Of a stretch of DNA of 64,000 nt, positions 35,122 to 43,579 are shown one piece after another (the stretch's first letter is position 1; each line of letters opens with the position of its first letter). The notes beneath the pieces are model-generated. The model did no database searches and had not been told where the DNA came from. It saw nothing but the letters and a program-made list of their open reading frames with translations. A program made the position numbers and the translations under genes. This DNA comes from Streptomyces cadmiisoli (GTDB lineage: Bacteria > Actinomycetota > Actinomycetes > Streptomycetales > Streptomycetaceae). Location: NCBI RefSeq assembly GCF_003261055.1, contig NZ_CP030073.1, forward strand, positions 4,216,001-4,280,000. The letters run 5' to 3'.

Positions 35122-36453
35122 TCAATCCTCGCCGAGGTCGAACGGGTGCCAGGTGATGCCGTCCGCGGATATCCGGCAGGTGCCGTCGCCGAAGCTGCCG
35201 GTCCACAGCCAGCCGATCGGGGTCGTACGGACCGAGCCCGCGGGTCCGCGCGCGGCGCTCCCGGGCCGAAAGGTCCGCGCCCGGTCGGTGCTGCGCCACG
35301 CGCCCGTCTCGCCGTGGACCAGGACACTGCCGTCGTCGGCAGCCAGCAGGTCGCCTGTGATGGAGAGGGGCTCGGCTCCGGGCCGGTAGCGCCAGGTCCG
35401 GGTCCAGGTGGCGCCGCCGTCCGTACTGACGTGGATGGTCCGCAGACCGTTCTTCACTCCCTCCTCATCGGGCAGTTGGCCCGGCTGGACCGCGTACAGC
35501 GCGCCCCCGCCCCCGGACACGCGGATGCTCCACCCCTGCTCGGCGACACCGGCCAGGGGGGTGAGGTGCCAGGTGCGGCCCCGGTCCTTGCTGAGGGCCA
35601 GCGCGGGCAGGCCGGACCCCGGGTCCAGACCGGTCGCGAACAGCGCGTTCGCCGCTATGTCGCCGGAGGGCGCCAGGGGTCCCTTCAGCGGCGGCTGACG
35701 GGCCAGGACCCGGTGCTCTCCGCTGTCCGGCATCACCACGAGCAGTCTGTTGCGGGCGCACTCGTTGCCGTCCGGCGCCAGGTCCAGGCATTCGGTGACG
35801 AGCAAGGCGCCCTCGGGCACCGTCGCCGTACTGCCCGTGGGCTCGGTGGTGCCGGCCTTCCACGTCTCGCCGTTGTCATGGGTGAACCAGGTGCGGCCGG
35901 GCACATCGGCCCGCTCGGAGCCATCGGTGATCAGGGCGCGCCCCGGACCGAGCACCGTGATCCCGACGGTGAGGCCCCGGTCACCGGTGACGTCGGGCAG
36001 GGGGGATTCGGCGAGGCGCCAGAGGCCGGCGCCCGCCTCCAGCACGGCGACGTACTGACGGCAGCGGTCCTCACCGCAGTCGGCGCGGAGGGTGAAGCCG
36101 CTGCCGTCCGCGGCGAACGCGACGTCGAAGGACGCGCCCGGCAGATCGGTCGCCGACGGAATGGCCGGCGGAGCGCGGAAGCCGGAGCCCGACGGGGCGG
36201 GCGCGGGTGCGGGCGCGCTCCCGCCCGTTGATGCCGCCGCGCCTCTGTCGTCCGTGCCTCTGTCGTCCGCACTTCTGTCGTCCGCACTTCCGTCGTCCGC
36301 GCCCCATGGACCGGCGCCGCACGCGGCCAGAGCGAACAGACAGAGGCAAACCATCAACGCTCCCACCAGCGGCCCCCGACCCGGCGGCCTCCGCCCCACC
36401 AGCCACTGCCCCAGTCGCTCCCGCCCCAGCGGCCCCCGCCGACACACATCCAT
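35122..36453 (-). CDS. Secreted lipoprotein with BNR/sialidase-like repeats
   Basis: 443 residues from ATG 36453. A signal sequence LVGALMVCLCLFALAAC ends in the lipobox LAAC, so the Cys would be lipidated and the protein held outside the membrane. A linker with ADDGSADDRSADDRGTDDRG repeats follows. The body has BNR-type Asp-box units: TWFTHDNGETWKAG, ALSKDRGRTWHL, HVSTDGGATWTRTW and WRSTDRARTF, implying a beta-propeller. No sialidase catalytic residues are evident. ATG 36603, 50 codons upstream, has GGAGGG at good spacing but would give a 94-residue leader before the lipobox; start is unresolved. Confidence 0.8.
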   Translation of the reverse strand: MDVCRRGPLGRERLGQWLVGRRPPGRGPLVGALMVCLCLFALAACGAGPWGADDGSADDRSADDRGTDDRGAAASTGGSAPAPAPAPSGSGFRAPPAIPSATDLPGASFDVAFAADGSGFTLRADCGEDRCRQYVAVLEAGAGLWRLAESPLPDVTGDRGLTVGITVLGPGRALITDGSERADVPGRTWFTHDNGETWKAGTTEPTGSTATVPEGALLVTECLDLAPDGNECARNRLLVVMPDSGEHRVLARQPPLKGPLAPSGDIAANALFATGLDPGSGLPALALSKDRGRTWHLTPLAGVAEQGWSIRVSGGGGALYAVQPGQLPDEEGVKNGLRTIHVSTDGGATWTRTWRYRPGAEPLSITGDLLAADDGSVLVHGETGAWRSTDRARTFRPGSAARGPAGSVRTTPIGWLWTGSFGDGTCRISADGITWHPFDLGED

Positions 36454-36695
36454 GAACCCCGCGATCACGGACCCAGTGATCACCCTCCCGCCGGTCACCG
36501 CCCTTCCGGTCTCACCCCCTCCGTCACGGACGGCGTCGGCCATAGCCCTTCTGCTCGCGGCCCTTCCACTCGTAGCCCCTCTGCTCTTGCCCCTATCAGC
36601 CATGCACCCTCCGATCCGCGGTGACCGTTTTTCTGCTTCTGGTACACCGCGGACCGGCCCGGGGTTCCACTCCCGGCGGATTTTTCCGCGCCGCC

Positions 36696-37457
36696 CTACT
36701 TGCTCAGTCGCGCGAACCGGCGCAGGGCCAGCGGGAAGAACACCGCGAGCAGGACGAGCGGCCAGACGACCGCGGGCCAGATGTGGCCCGTCTCCCCGCC
36801 CTGGTTGCCGAACAGGTCACGCACGGCCGTCGCCGTCTGCGACATCGGGTTCCACTGGACGACCGTGCCGAGCCAGCCCGGCATGGCCTCGGGGGTGGCG
36901 AAGGCGTTGGAGAGGAAGCCGACCGGCCAGACCAGGATCTGCACGGCCTGCACCAGCTCCGGCTTCCCGGCCACGAGAGCCAGCTGGATGCCGATCCACA
37001 GCATGGCGAAGCGGAACAGCAGCAGCAGACCGATGGCGCCCAGGAAGGCCGCTATTCCGCCGTGCGCGCGCCAGCCGAGTGCGAGGCCGACCATCACGAG
37101 AACGGCCAGCGCCAGCGCCGACTGGAGCATGTCGGCCACCGAACGGCCCACCAGGATGGCGCCGTTGGCCATGGGCATCGACCGGAAGCGGTCGATCACG
37201 CCCTTGTTCAGGTCCTGGGTGACGGCGATCATCGTGCCCTCCAGGCCGAAGGCCATGGTGAGCGCGAGCATGCCGGGGACCAGGTAGTCGACGTAGTCGC
37301 CGGCGACGCCGCGACCCCCGCCGACCAGGTAGCCGAACATCAGCATCAGCATCACGGGGAACACCAGGTTGACGGCGACCTGGACCGGTTGGCGCGCCCA
37401 GTGGGCGAGTTCGCGGCGGGTCATGGTCCAGGAGTCGGTCAGTGCGTACGTGCTCAT
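36696..37457 (-). CDS. ABC-2 type transporter permease, DrrB-like
   Basis: 253 residues, six membrane helices. N-terminal [41 protein letters not shown] and [22 protein letters not shown] are typical of drug or lipid exporters of the DrrB class. Partner of the ATPase encoded just upstream; the ATG overlaps its stop (ATGA), so both are made together. Exported compound unknown. A PadR repressor gene precedes the pair. Confidence 0.93.
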   Translation of the reverse strand: MSTYALTDSWTMTRRELAHWARQPVQVAVNLVFPVMLMLMFGYLVGGGRGVAGDYVDYLVPGMLALTMAFGLEGTMIAVTQDLNKGVIDRFRSMPMANGAILVGRSVADMLQSALALAVLVMVGLALGWRAHGGIAAFLGAIGLLLLFRFAMLWIGIQLALVAGKPELVQAVQILVWPVGFLSNAFATPEAMPGWLGTVVQWNPMSQTATAVRDLFGNQGGETGHIWPAVVWPLVLLAVFFPLALRRFARLSK

Positions 37458-38404
37458 GCGGCCTCCTTCGCACGGTCCGCGGTGAGGTGCAGGAACACCT
37501 CGTCCAGCGTGGGCCGGCGCAGGGCGATGTCCTCCGCGTCGATGCCGGCCTCCTCCAGGGCTCGTACGACGCCGGAGAGCGCCGCCATCCGGTCGGTGAC
37601 CGGCGCGCTGAGCAGCCGCCGGTCGGTGTCGACGGTGATGTCGTCCTTGGCGACCGGGAGCACGGCCACGGCGGCGCCCAGGTGGCCGGCGTCGCGCAGG
37701 ACGACGTCGATGCGGTCGCCGCCGGTCAGCGCCTTCAGGTCGTCGGCCGTGCCGTCGGCGACGACCCGGCCCCGGTCGACCACCGAGATGCGGTCGGCGA
37801 GTTGGTCGGCCTCCTCCAGGTACTGGGTGGTGAGCAGGACCGTCGTCCCGAGGCCGACCAGGGTGCGGACGGAGTTCCACACCTCGGTCCGGCCGCGCGG
37901 ATCGAGGCCGGTCGTCGGTTCGTCCAGGAATAGCACCTCCGGTTCGGTGATCAGTGAGGCGGCGAGGTCGAGGCGGCGCCGCATCCCGCCGCTGTACTGC
38001 TTGACCGCCTTGCGGCCGGTGTCCGCGAGCCCGAACCGCTCCAGCAGCTCGCCGGCCCGCACACGCGCGTGGCGGGTCCCCAGGTGGTACAGGCGGCCGA
38101 ACATCTCCAGGTTCTGCCAGCCGCTCAGCTCCTCGTCGACGGCGGCGTGCTGGCCGAGCAGACCGATGCGCAGCCGTACCTCGTAGGCCTCCCGTACGAC
38201 GTCGTGGCCGGCGACCCGGACGTGGCCCGCGTCGGGACGCAGCAGCGTGGACAGAATGCGGACCAGGGTCGTCTTGCCCGCGCCGTTCGGGCCGAGCACT
38301 CCGTGCACCGCGCCGCGCGCGACCGTGAGGTCGAGCCCGTCGAGCGCGGGTTTGTCGCCGTACTTCTTGTGTGCCCCTTCGACGGTGATCGCCGTGTCGG
38401 CCAA
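37454..38404 (-). CDS. ABC transporter ATP-binding protein, DrrA-like
   Basis: 316 residues. Walker A GPNGAGKT (38-45), Q-loop in [14 protein letters not shown], signature [15 protein letters not shown], Walker [14 protein letters not shown], switch His replaced by the Gln of [15 protein letters not shown], which is usual for DrrA proteins. The C-terminal DUF4162 region is present. TTG 38404 is chosen as start because GAGGGAG lies five bases upstream; an earlier TTG at 38425 overlaps the first operator. The gene is driven by the region 38405-38477, which contains two PadR-type operators. Confidence 0.93.
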   Translation of the reverse strand: MADTAITVEGAHKKYGDKPALDGLDLTVARGAVHGVLGPNGAGKTTLVRILSTLLRPDAGHVRVAGHDVVREAYEVRLRIGLLGQHAAVDEELSGWQNLEMFGRLYHLGTRHARVRAGELLERFGLADTGRKAVKQYSGGMRRRLDLAASLITEPEVLFLDEPTTGLDPRGRTEVWNSVRTLVGLGTTVLLTTQYLEEADQLADRISVVDRGRVVADGTADDLKALTGGDRIDVVLRDAGHLGAAVAVLPVAKDDITVDTDRRLLSAPVTDRMAALSGVVRALEEAGIDAEDIALRRPTLDEVFLHLTADRAKEAA

Positions 38405-38418
38405 TGGAACTCCCTCGC

Positions 38419-38434
38419 TAGTCAAACTTGACTA
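38419..38434. promoter_or_regulatory. Operator 1 of the ABC exporter
   Basis: TAGTCAA-AC-TTGACTA: perfect 7-bp arms with a 2-base centre. It lies between the -10 element and the TTG start, where bound repressor would block transcription. Confidence 0.75.
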
Positions 38435-38464
38435 CCCGGCAGAGGGTAATACCCGCTCCACTCG

Positions 38465-38480
38465 TAGTCAAACTTGATTA
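38465..38480. promoter_or_regulatory. Operator 2 of the ABC exporter
   Basis: TAGTCAA-AC-TTGATTA, one mismatch to operator 1, centre 46 bp away. It overlaps the PadR stop codon. On the minus strand its TTGACT forms the -35 element, 17 bp from TACCCT (-10). Confidence 0.72.
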
Positions 38481-39119
38481 GCGACTGTCCCCGGGATGCC
38501 GCTCCCCCGTCGCGTAGGGGTTCTCCTGACCCTCCTCCAGGACGCCGACGAAGGGCGCGCCCTCCCCGGCGAAGGTGTAGGAGCCGCCCTCGATGCGGCC
38601 GATCAGCCCGAGGGTCCACTCGGACTCGGCGTCCGCCGTACGGAGCCAGAAGTTCATGATCTCGCCGATGTGGCCGTACTGCCCGGGACCCTCCTCGGGC
38701 ACGTAGTGCTCGGTGACGGCCCCGCGCCACTCCTCGATCCGCCGGATCCGCTCCTTCAGCAGCGCGACCGCTTCCGGCCTGGGCAGGTCGACGATGAAGC
38801 CGATGGCCGCCGACTTCACGTCCATCTTCTGGTCGTACGAGGTCAGCGCCTCACGCAGCAGCCGGAAGAACTCCTCGGTGCCACGGTCGGTGATCTCGTA
38901 CTCGGTGCGCGGGGGCCCGCCCGCGGTGGACGGGGCGATCTCGTGCGCGTGCAGCAGGCCTTGCTTGGCCATCTGTTTGAGCGCGTGGTAGATCGAGCCC
39001 GGTTTGGCGTTGGACCACTCGTGCGCGCCCCAGTACTCCAGGTCGTTGCGCACCTGATAGCCGTGGGCCCGCCCGTGCTGGCGGACGGCGCCCAGCACGA
39101 GAAGACGGATCGCTGACAT
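38478..39119 (-). CDS. PadR-family transcriptional repressor
   Basis: 213 residues. Winged helix at the N-terminus: AIRLLVLGAVRQHGRAHGYQVRNDLEYWGAHEWSNAKPGSIYHALKQMAKQGLL, then the wing TEYEITDRGTEEFFRLL. The C-terminal Vir_C-like helical dimer domain (residues ~90-180) is typical of the larger PadR group. It is encoded immediately upstream of an ABC exporter that has two matching palindromes, so repression of that exporter is likely, with the exported drug as inducer. TAACCT ends seven bases before ATG 39119, pointing to a leaderless mRNA. Confidence 0.93.
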   Translation of the reverse strand: MSAIRLLVLGAVRQHGRAHGYQVRNDLEYWGAHEWSNAKPGSIYHALKQMAKQGLLHAHEIAPSTAGGPPRTEYEITDRGTEEFFRLLREALTSYDQKMDVKSAAIGFIVDLPRPEAVALLKERIRRIEEWRGAVTEHYVPEEGPGQYGHIGEIMNFWLRTADAESEWTLGLIGRIEGGSYTFAGEGAPFVGVLEEGQENPYATGERHPGDSR

Positions 39120-39137
39120 GCCGTCCAGGTTATGACC

Positions 39138-39671
39138 TCAGTTTTCCGCGAGGGCAACCAGTTCGAAGGCCGTCCTGCCGTCCAGCGACTCGCGGATGAT
39201 GTCGGCATGGCCGGCGTGCCGGGCGGTCTCGCGGATCAGATGGAGCACCAGCCACCGCATCGACACCGACTCCGCCGGGAACCAGGGCTCGTCCGGGAGC
39301 GGGAAGGTGTCGTCGAGGCTGGGCACCGAACGGATGAACGCCTCCGTCTCGTCGGCGACCTTCTCCCAGTACGCCAGTCGGTCGTCTACGGTCTCGCCGT
39401 CGACCAGGACGAAGCACTCGTGCCAGTTCGACGCGTTCCGCTCGACCGCGGGCGCCTCGCGCCTGGCCCGCGCGATCCAACCCTGCTCGACCTCGGCGAC
39501 GTGCTTCAGCAGCCCGGCCAGGGACAGTTCGCTGGCGCTGGGCCGGGACGCGGCCTGCTCCTCGGTCAGCCCGAGCAGGGCCCGCCGGATGCCGCCACGC
39601 TGTTCCGCCAGGAAGGAGAGCAGCGCTCCGCGTTCGTCGCCCTGCGCCTCGGGTCGCACGTGCGTGACCAT
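39138..39671 (-). CDS. DinB/DUF664-family protein
   Basis: 177 residues, four-helix-bundle DinB fold. The three metal-ligand histidines are visible: AGLLKHVAEVEQGW, then HLIRETARHAGHADIIRE with two. In Actinobacteria several members are mycothiol-dependent S-transferases or maleylpyruvate isomerase relatives; the substrate here cannot be told. ATG 39671. A short gap (19 bp) separates it from the PadR start, so both may be linked only by chance, since the PadR gene has its own -10 element. Confidence 0.88.
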   Translation of the reverse strand: MVTHVRPEAQGDERGALLSFLAEQRGGIRRALLGLTEEQAASRPSASELSLAGLLKHVAEVEQGWIARARREAPAVERNASNWHECFVLVDGETVDDRLAYWEKVADETEAFIRSVPSLDDTFPLPDEPWFPAESVSMRWLVLHLIRETARHAGHADIIRESLDGRTAFELVALAEN

Positions 39672-39723
39672 GTCCGGCCGCCTTTCATCGGGTCCGCTTG
39701 CCTGACACCGATGACGCTACGGT

Positions 39724-39752
39724 CCCTTGCGGTCAGGTTCTGTCCGCAAGGG
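39724..39752 (-). terminator. Terminator of the aldehyde dehydrogenase gene
   Basis: CCCTTGCGG and CCGCAAGGG, 9-bp perfect stem with an 11-base loop, 37 bases after the stop codon on the minus strand. Confidence 0.7.
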
Positions 39753-39789
39753 CCTGTGTCCCCACCGAAGGATCACCCGGCCCTCGGCC

Positions 39790-41250
39790 TCAGAAGGGGA
39801 ACTCGCTCCGCCCGTGCTGCACCGAGATCCACTTGAGCGTGGTGAAGGCGTCCAGCGTCGTCTCGCCGTTCAGCCGGCCCACACCCGAGTTCTTCTCACC
39901 GCCGAAGGGGACGACCGGCTCGTCGTGGACGGTGCCGTCGTTGACGTGGAACATGCCGGTGTCGACGCGCTGGGCGAAGCGGACGCCGCGCCCGACGTCA
40001 CCCGTGTGGACGGCGCCGCTGAGCCCGTAGGGAGTGTCGTTGACCAGGCGTACGGCCTCTTCCTCGCCGTCGAACGGGATGAGGAAGGCGACCGGGCCGA
40101 AGACCTCCTGGCGCAGCAGGTCGGAGTCGGCGGGTACGCCCGTGAGCACCGACGGCTCGACCAGGTTGCCGGTGGTCCTGCCGCGCAGCAGGGCCGTGGC
40201 ACCCTGCGCCAGCGCCTGGTCGACGGTGCCGGAGATGGCCTCGGCCTGCGAGGAGTTGATCACCGGGCCGATGAGTGTCCGCGGGTCGCGCGGGTCGCCC
40301 GCCTTGAGGGACCGCACCTTGGCGACGAACTTCTCGGTGAACTCGTCGGCCACCGAACGGTCCACCAGTACACGATTGGCCGCCATGCAGACCTGGCCCT
40401 GGTGGACGTACCGGCTGAAGACGGCCGCGTCGACGGCGTAGTCGATGTCGGCGTCGTCGAGGACCACCAGGGCGCTGTTGCCGCCCAGTTCCAGCACCGT
40501 CCGCTTGAACTGCTGGGCGCAGATCGTGGCCACGTGGCGGCCGATCTTGTCCGAGCCGGTGAAGGAGATGACCTTGGGGACGGGGTGCTCCAGGAACGCG
40601 TCGCCGATCTCCGCGATGTCCGTGATGACGACGTTGAGCACACCGGCCGGCAGACCCGCGTCCTCGAACAGCTTCGCGATCGCTGAGCCGCCGGCGACGG
40701 GGGTGTCCTGGTGCGGCTTGAGGACCACGGCGTTGCCCAGGGCCAGGGCCGGGGCGGCCGACTTCAGCGACAGCAGGAAGGGGAAGTTGAAGGGGCTGAT
40801 GACACCGACGACACCGACCGGGACGCGGTAGACGCGGTTCTCCTTGCCGGGGATCGGGGACGCCAGGATGCGGTCCTCGGCGCGCAGCGTCAGCGCGACG
40901 GCCTCCCGCAGGAACTCCTTGGCGAGGTGCAGCTCGAAGGCGGCCTTCAGATGGGTGCCGCCGAGTTCCGCGATGATCAGCTCGGTGAGCTCCTGCTCAC
41001 GCTCCTCGACCAGGCGCAGCACCTTCTCCAGCACGGCGCGGCGGGCGAAGGGACCTGCCGCGGCCCACTCCTTCTGGGCACGGGCGGCGGCGCGGTAGGC
41101 CTGATCGATCTCGTCGACCGTGGCTATGGTGATCGCGGCCAGCTTCTCGCCGTCGTACGGGTTGAAGTCGATGATGTCCCAGGAACCGGTGCCCGGACGC
41201 CACTCGCCGTCGATGTACTGCTGTGCCAGGTCAGTGAAGTAGGACGACAT
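39790..41250 (-). CDS. NAD(P)-dependent aldehyde dehydrogenase
   Basis: 486 residues. ALDH superfamily fold: VISPFNFPFLLSLKSAAPALALGNAVVLKPHQDTP (cofactor binding), FTGSDKIGRHVA, catalytic Glu in VLELGGNSALVVL and catalytic Cys in HQGQVCMAANRVLVD, then EVFGPVAFLIPF and the C-terminal FGGEKNSGVGRLNG. Closest in layout to benzaldehyde or salicylaldehyde dehydrogenases, but the substrate is not certain. ATG 41250 with GAGGGA six bases away. A perfect palindrome lies 104 bp upstream. Confidence 0.93.
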   Translation of the reverse strand: MSSYFTDLAQQYIDGEWRPGTGSWDIIDFNPYDGEKLAAITIATVDEIDQAYRAAARAQKEWAAAGPFARRAVLEKVLRLVEEREQELTELIIAELGGTHLKAAFELHLAKEFLREAVALTLRAEDRILASPIPGKENRVYRVPVGVVGVISPFNFPFLLSLKSAAPALALGNAVVLKPHQDTPVAGGSAIAKLFEDAGLPAGVLNVVITDIAEIGDAFLEHPVPKVISFTGSDKIGRHVATICAQQFKRTVLELGGNSALVVLDDADIDYAVDAAVFSRYVHQGQVCMAANRVLVDRSVADEFTEKFVAKVRSLKAGDPRDPRTLIGPVINSSQAEAISGTVDQALAQGATALLRGRTTGNLVEPSVLTGVPADSDLLRQEVFGPVAFLIPFDGEEEAVRLVNDTPYGLSGAVHTGDVGRGVRFAQRVDTGMFHVNDGTVHDEPVVPFGGEKNSGVGRLNGETTLDAFTTLKWISVQHGRSEFPF

Positions 41251-41353
41251 GTGATCCCTCAATTCCCTGCCGCAGGAGCAGTCGAAGGCGGCCCGGAACG
41301 GTACGGCCGGCACGGACACCTGATCGACTCGTGATCTGATCTCACGTCATCGT

Positions 41354-41372
41354 ACTGTCGTATTACGACAGT
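41354..41372. promoter_or_regulatory. Perfect 19-bp palindrome over the XRE stop codon, upstream of the aldehyde dehydrogenase
   Basis: ACTGTCGTA-T-TACGACAGT, 9-bp arms, no mismatch. It covers the TAA stop of the XRE gene. Read as RNA it makes a weak-loop hairpin; read as DNA it could be an operator for the downstream aldehyde dehydrogenase, with TAATAC in its centre on the minus strand. Confidence 0.55.
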
Positions 41373-42223
41373 TGTAGGAGACCTCGGAGAAGATCCCGGC
41401 TCTCCGCCGGACCGGGGCTGTCCCGCTGCAACTCCTTGAGCGCCTTCTCGTACTGGGCGACGTCCTCGGCCTTGTCGAGGTACAGGGCGCTGGTGAGCTG
41501 CTCCAGATAGACGACGTCCGACAGATCGGACTCCGGGAAGCTGAGGATCGTGAAGGCGCCGGACTCGCCCGCGTGGCCGCCGAAGCTGAACGGCATGATC
41601 TGAAGCCGTACGTTCGGCCGCTCGGAGAACTCGATGAGGTGCTGGAGCTGTCCGCGCATCACCTCGCGGTCGCCGTAGGGGCGGCGCAGGGCGGCCTCGT
41701 CCAGGACGATGTGGAAGTCGGGGGCGCTCTCGGAGACGAGGTGCTTCTGCCGCTCCAGGCGCAGTGCCACGCGCTTCTCGACGTCCGCCTCGCTCGCGCC
41801 CTGCATACCGCGCCGCACCACCGCACGCGCGTACGCCTCGGTCTGCAGCAGTCCGTGCACGAACTGCACCTCGTACGCGCGGATCAGCGAGGCCGCGCCC
41901 TCCAGGCCCACATAGGTGGGGAACCAGCTCGGCAGGACGTCCGAGTAACTGTGCCACCAGCCCGCGACGTTGGCCTCCCGGGCCAGCGAGACCAGCGAGG
42001 TGCGCTCCGTCTCGTCCATGATCCCGTACAGCGTCAGCAGGTCCTCGACGTCCCTCGTCTTGAAGCTCACCCGGCCCAGCTCCATCCGGCTGATCTTCGA
42101 CTCGGAGGCGCGGATGTGGTAACCCGCCGCCTCGCGCGTGATGCCGCGCGCCTCTCGCAGTCGCCTGAGTTGCGAGCCGAGCAGCATGCGCCGCACCACC
42201 GATCCGGGCTCTCCCGCGCTCAC
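41363..42223 (-). CDS. XRE-family regulator with DUF5753 domain (Scr/WhiJ type)
   Basis: 286 residues. Helix-turn-helix at 14-70: LGSQLRRLREARGITREAAGYHIRASESKISRMELGR. DUF5753 fills the rest: WHSYSDVLPSWFPTYVGLEGAASLIRAYEVQFVHGLLQTEAYARAVV, the block LDEAALRRPYGDREVMRGQLQHL, and QIMPFSFGGHAGESGAFTILSFPE. This family works together with small DUF397 proteins; both occur in WhiJ, AbaA and Scr1/Scp1 clusters that control development and antibiotic production in Streptomyces. A DUF397 gene lies at 43115. GTG 42223; it is divergent from the ATPase gene at 42530. Confidence 0.93.
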   Translation of the reverse strand: MSAGEPGSVVRRMLLGSQLRRLREARGITREAAGYHIRASESKISRMELGRVSFKTRDVEDLLTLYGIMDETERTSLVSLAREANVAGWWHSYSDVLPSWFPTYVGLEGAASLIRAYEVQFVHGLLQTEAYARAVVRRGMQGASEADVEKRVALRLERQKHLVSESAPDFHIVLDEAALRRPYGDREVMRGQLQHLIEFSERPNVRLQIMPFSFGGHAGESGAFTILSFPESDLSDVVYLEQLTSALYLDKAEDVAQYEKALKELQRDSPGPAESRDLLRGLLQLS

Positions 42224-42529
42224 GTTCCAGCCTCCCCAACCGTCTTCAGGGCCCGCAGTCTGCCACTAAAACACTCCGAGCAGTACTCGTCCGATTACAC
42301 AGACGGAAAGAAGCCAAAGATTCCGGCGATCGTTCGGCGAACGAGTGGGCAGGGTGGCGACAAAGGGGCGTATGAAGACGGCGGAAAAAATGACCACCAA
42401 GTGGTACGGGAGGGTCTAATTCGGTCACGTGCACGTGCATCTGCCCTTGCATCTGCTGTACGCATCCGAAACCATGGTCCCGCGCCACCGCTGCATCGCA
42501 ACGACCGCGAATTCCCGGGAGTGCCTCGC
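42224..42529. other. Intergenic region between the XRE and ATPase genes
   Basis: 306 bp without a gene. It has lower GC than its surroundings. It holds motif A of the duplicated 28-bp element (42429-42456), an imperfect GAGCAGTACTC palindrome at about 42277 that could serve the XRE promoter, and TCTAAT at about 42415 as a candidate -10. A GGGAG ribosome site at 42517-42521 precedes the ATPase ATG. Confidence 0.6.
42429..42456 (+). promoter_or_regulatory. 28-bp motif, copy A (upstream of the ATPase gene)
   Basis: GTGCACGTGCATCTGC, then CCTT, then GCATCTGC. It contains a direct repeat of GCATCTGC and a palindromic GTGCAC/GCACGTGC part. The same 24 fixed positions recur in copy B before the DUF397 gene, in the same orientation relative to transcription. 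Confidence 0.75.
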
Positions 42530-43024
42530 ATGGGGACGAATGGATCGACCATGCTCGAGCCGTTACGGCAGGGCCTTCCGCCGCTTGATCCCGCGGCAGT
42601 GTCCAGCGCCGCCTCCTGCGCTCTGCCCGCCCGCTACGAAGCGGTGCGCGAGGCACGGCAGTTCACCCGGCGAACGCTCGACCAGTGGGACGTCGGCGAC
42701 CGTTTCGACGACATCTGCCTGGTGGTCTCCGAACTCGTCACCAACGCGCTGCGGCACGCCGTGCCGACCGCCGGCCCTCGCGTGCCCGAGGAGCCACCCG
42801 TGCGGCTGCACCTGATGCGGTGGACCGAGCGACTGGTGTGCGCGGTGCGCGACCCCAGCAACGACAGTCCGGTCACGCGCGAGGCGGACGACTTCTCCGC
42901 GGAGTCCGGGCGCGGACTGTTCCTCGTCGACTCCTTCTGCGACAGCTGGGGCTGGCACCCGCTCGCGGGCACGCTCAGCGGCAAGGTCGTCTGGGCGCTG
43001 TTCCGCCTCCCGCGCGACGCGTGA
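42530..43024 (+). CDS. Anti-sigma-factor-like ATPase (HATPase_c_2, RsbW type)
   Basis: 164 residues. GHKL ATPase fold: the N box LVVSELVTNALRHAVP, then the G1/G2 area CAVRDPSNDSPVTREADDFSAESGRGLFLVDSFCDSWGW, and the last strand KVVWALFRLP. Proteins of this kind in Streptomyces accompany XRE and DUF397 genes (AbaA-like loci). They may bind a sigma factor or act as kinases; without an anti-sigma antagonist gene nearby the role is open. ATG 42530 has GGGAG eight bases away. Its leader contains motif A. It ends in a terminator at 43026. Confidence 0.9.
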   Translation: MGTNGSTMLEPLRQGLPPLDPAAVSSAASCALPARYEAVREARQFTRRTLDQWDVGDRFDDICLVVSELVTNALRHAVPTAGPRVPEEPPVRLHLMRWTERLVCAVRDPSNDSPVTREADDFSAESGRGLFLVDSFCDSWGWHPLAGTLSGKVVWALFRLPRDA

Positions 43025-43025
43025 C

Positions 43026-43055
43026 GAACCGCGGCACTTCCTGGTGCCGCGGTTC
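43026..43055. terminator. Terminator between the ATPase and DUF397 genes
   Basis: GAACCGCGGCAC and GTGCCGCGGTTC, 12-bp perfect stem with a 6-base loop, starting one base after the ATPase stop. The DUF397 gene converges on it and may use it as well. Confidence 0.85.
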
Positions 43056-43114
43056 TACGCGCGTTACGCGGTACTTGGACACGATGCGTCCGAGTTATCC
43101 CGGAATACGGCACC

Positions 43115-43429
43115 TCACCCCGCGATCAGGTGGTCGAACTCCCCGTCCTTGATCCCGAGAAGCATCGCCTCGATCTCCGCTCGCGTGTAGACGAGGGCGG
43201 GCCCGTCCGGGAAGTTCGAGTTGCGCACGGCCACCCGCCCGCCCGGCAGCCGGGCGAACTCCACGCAGGAACCCTGCGAGTTGCTGTGCCGACTCTTCTG
43301 CCAGGCCACCCCGTTCAGCTGTGTGGCGGCCATGCCGTTGTACACGCCGGGCGCCGCGGCTCCTCGGCGCCCGTCACCGTCGTACACGTCACCGTCGTAC
43401 ACGTCACCGTCGTACACGTCGTGATCCAC
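43115..43429 (-). CDS. DUF397 small protein (Scp/BldB-neighbour type) with repeat leader
   Basis: 104 residues. The DUF397 core starts at about residue 34: GVAWQKSRHSNSQGSCVEFARLPGGRVAVRNSNFPDGPALVYTRAEIEAML, with the family pattern W-x-K-S-x-x-S and C-V-E. DUF397 proteins bind and restrain the XRE partner in known Streptomyces pairs. The N-terminal 33 residues are odd: three copies of VYDGD from a 15-bp tandem repeat. GTG 43429 is used since GGGGAG lies six bases away; an internal ATG at Met33 would give the bare domain but has no ribosome site. Copy B of the 28-bp motif is 82 bp upstream. Confidence 0.9.
   Translation of the reverse strand: MDHDVYDGDVYDGDVYDGDGRRGAAAPGVYNGMAATQLNGVAWQKSRHSNSQGSCVEFARLPGGRVAVRNSNFPDGPALVYTRAEIEAMLLGIKDGEFDHLIAG
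43373..43417 (-). repeat. 15-bp tandem repeat in the DUF397 gene
   Basis: Three exact copies of GTCACCGTCGTACAC. In frame they encode VYDGD units at the protein's N-terminus. Copy number probably varies between strains. Confidence 0.92.
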
Positions 43430-43510
43430 AGGTCGCTCCCCGGTGGTGCACTGGCTGGTGTGGCCATGGATGCAGTGGTCAACTGTGCCGGATCATAACC
43501 CTGTTCATGT

Positions 43511-43538
43511 GCAGATGCTTGAGCAGATGCACGTGCAC
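43511..43538 (-). promoter_or_regulatory. 28-bp motif, copy B (upstream of the DUF397 gene)
   Basis: On the minus strand: GTGCACGTGCATCTGC, then TCAA, then GCATCTGC. All 24 positions outside the 4-base spacer equal copy A at 42429-42456. It ends 82 bp before the GTG start of the DUF397 gene. Confidence 0.75.
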
Positions 43539-43579
43539 GGGGGGTGTTCCTGTGGTTACAGCTCTGACGACCACATCAC

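Noticed and set aside
42250..43550. CRISPR-like array suggested by repeated GCATCTGC and 15-bp repeats
   Set aside because: Repeats are too short, contiguous or only two in number, without spacers or cas genes.
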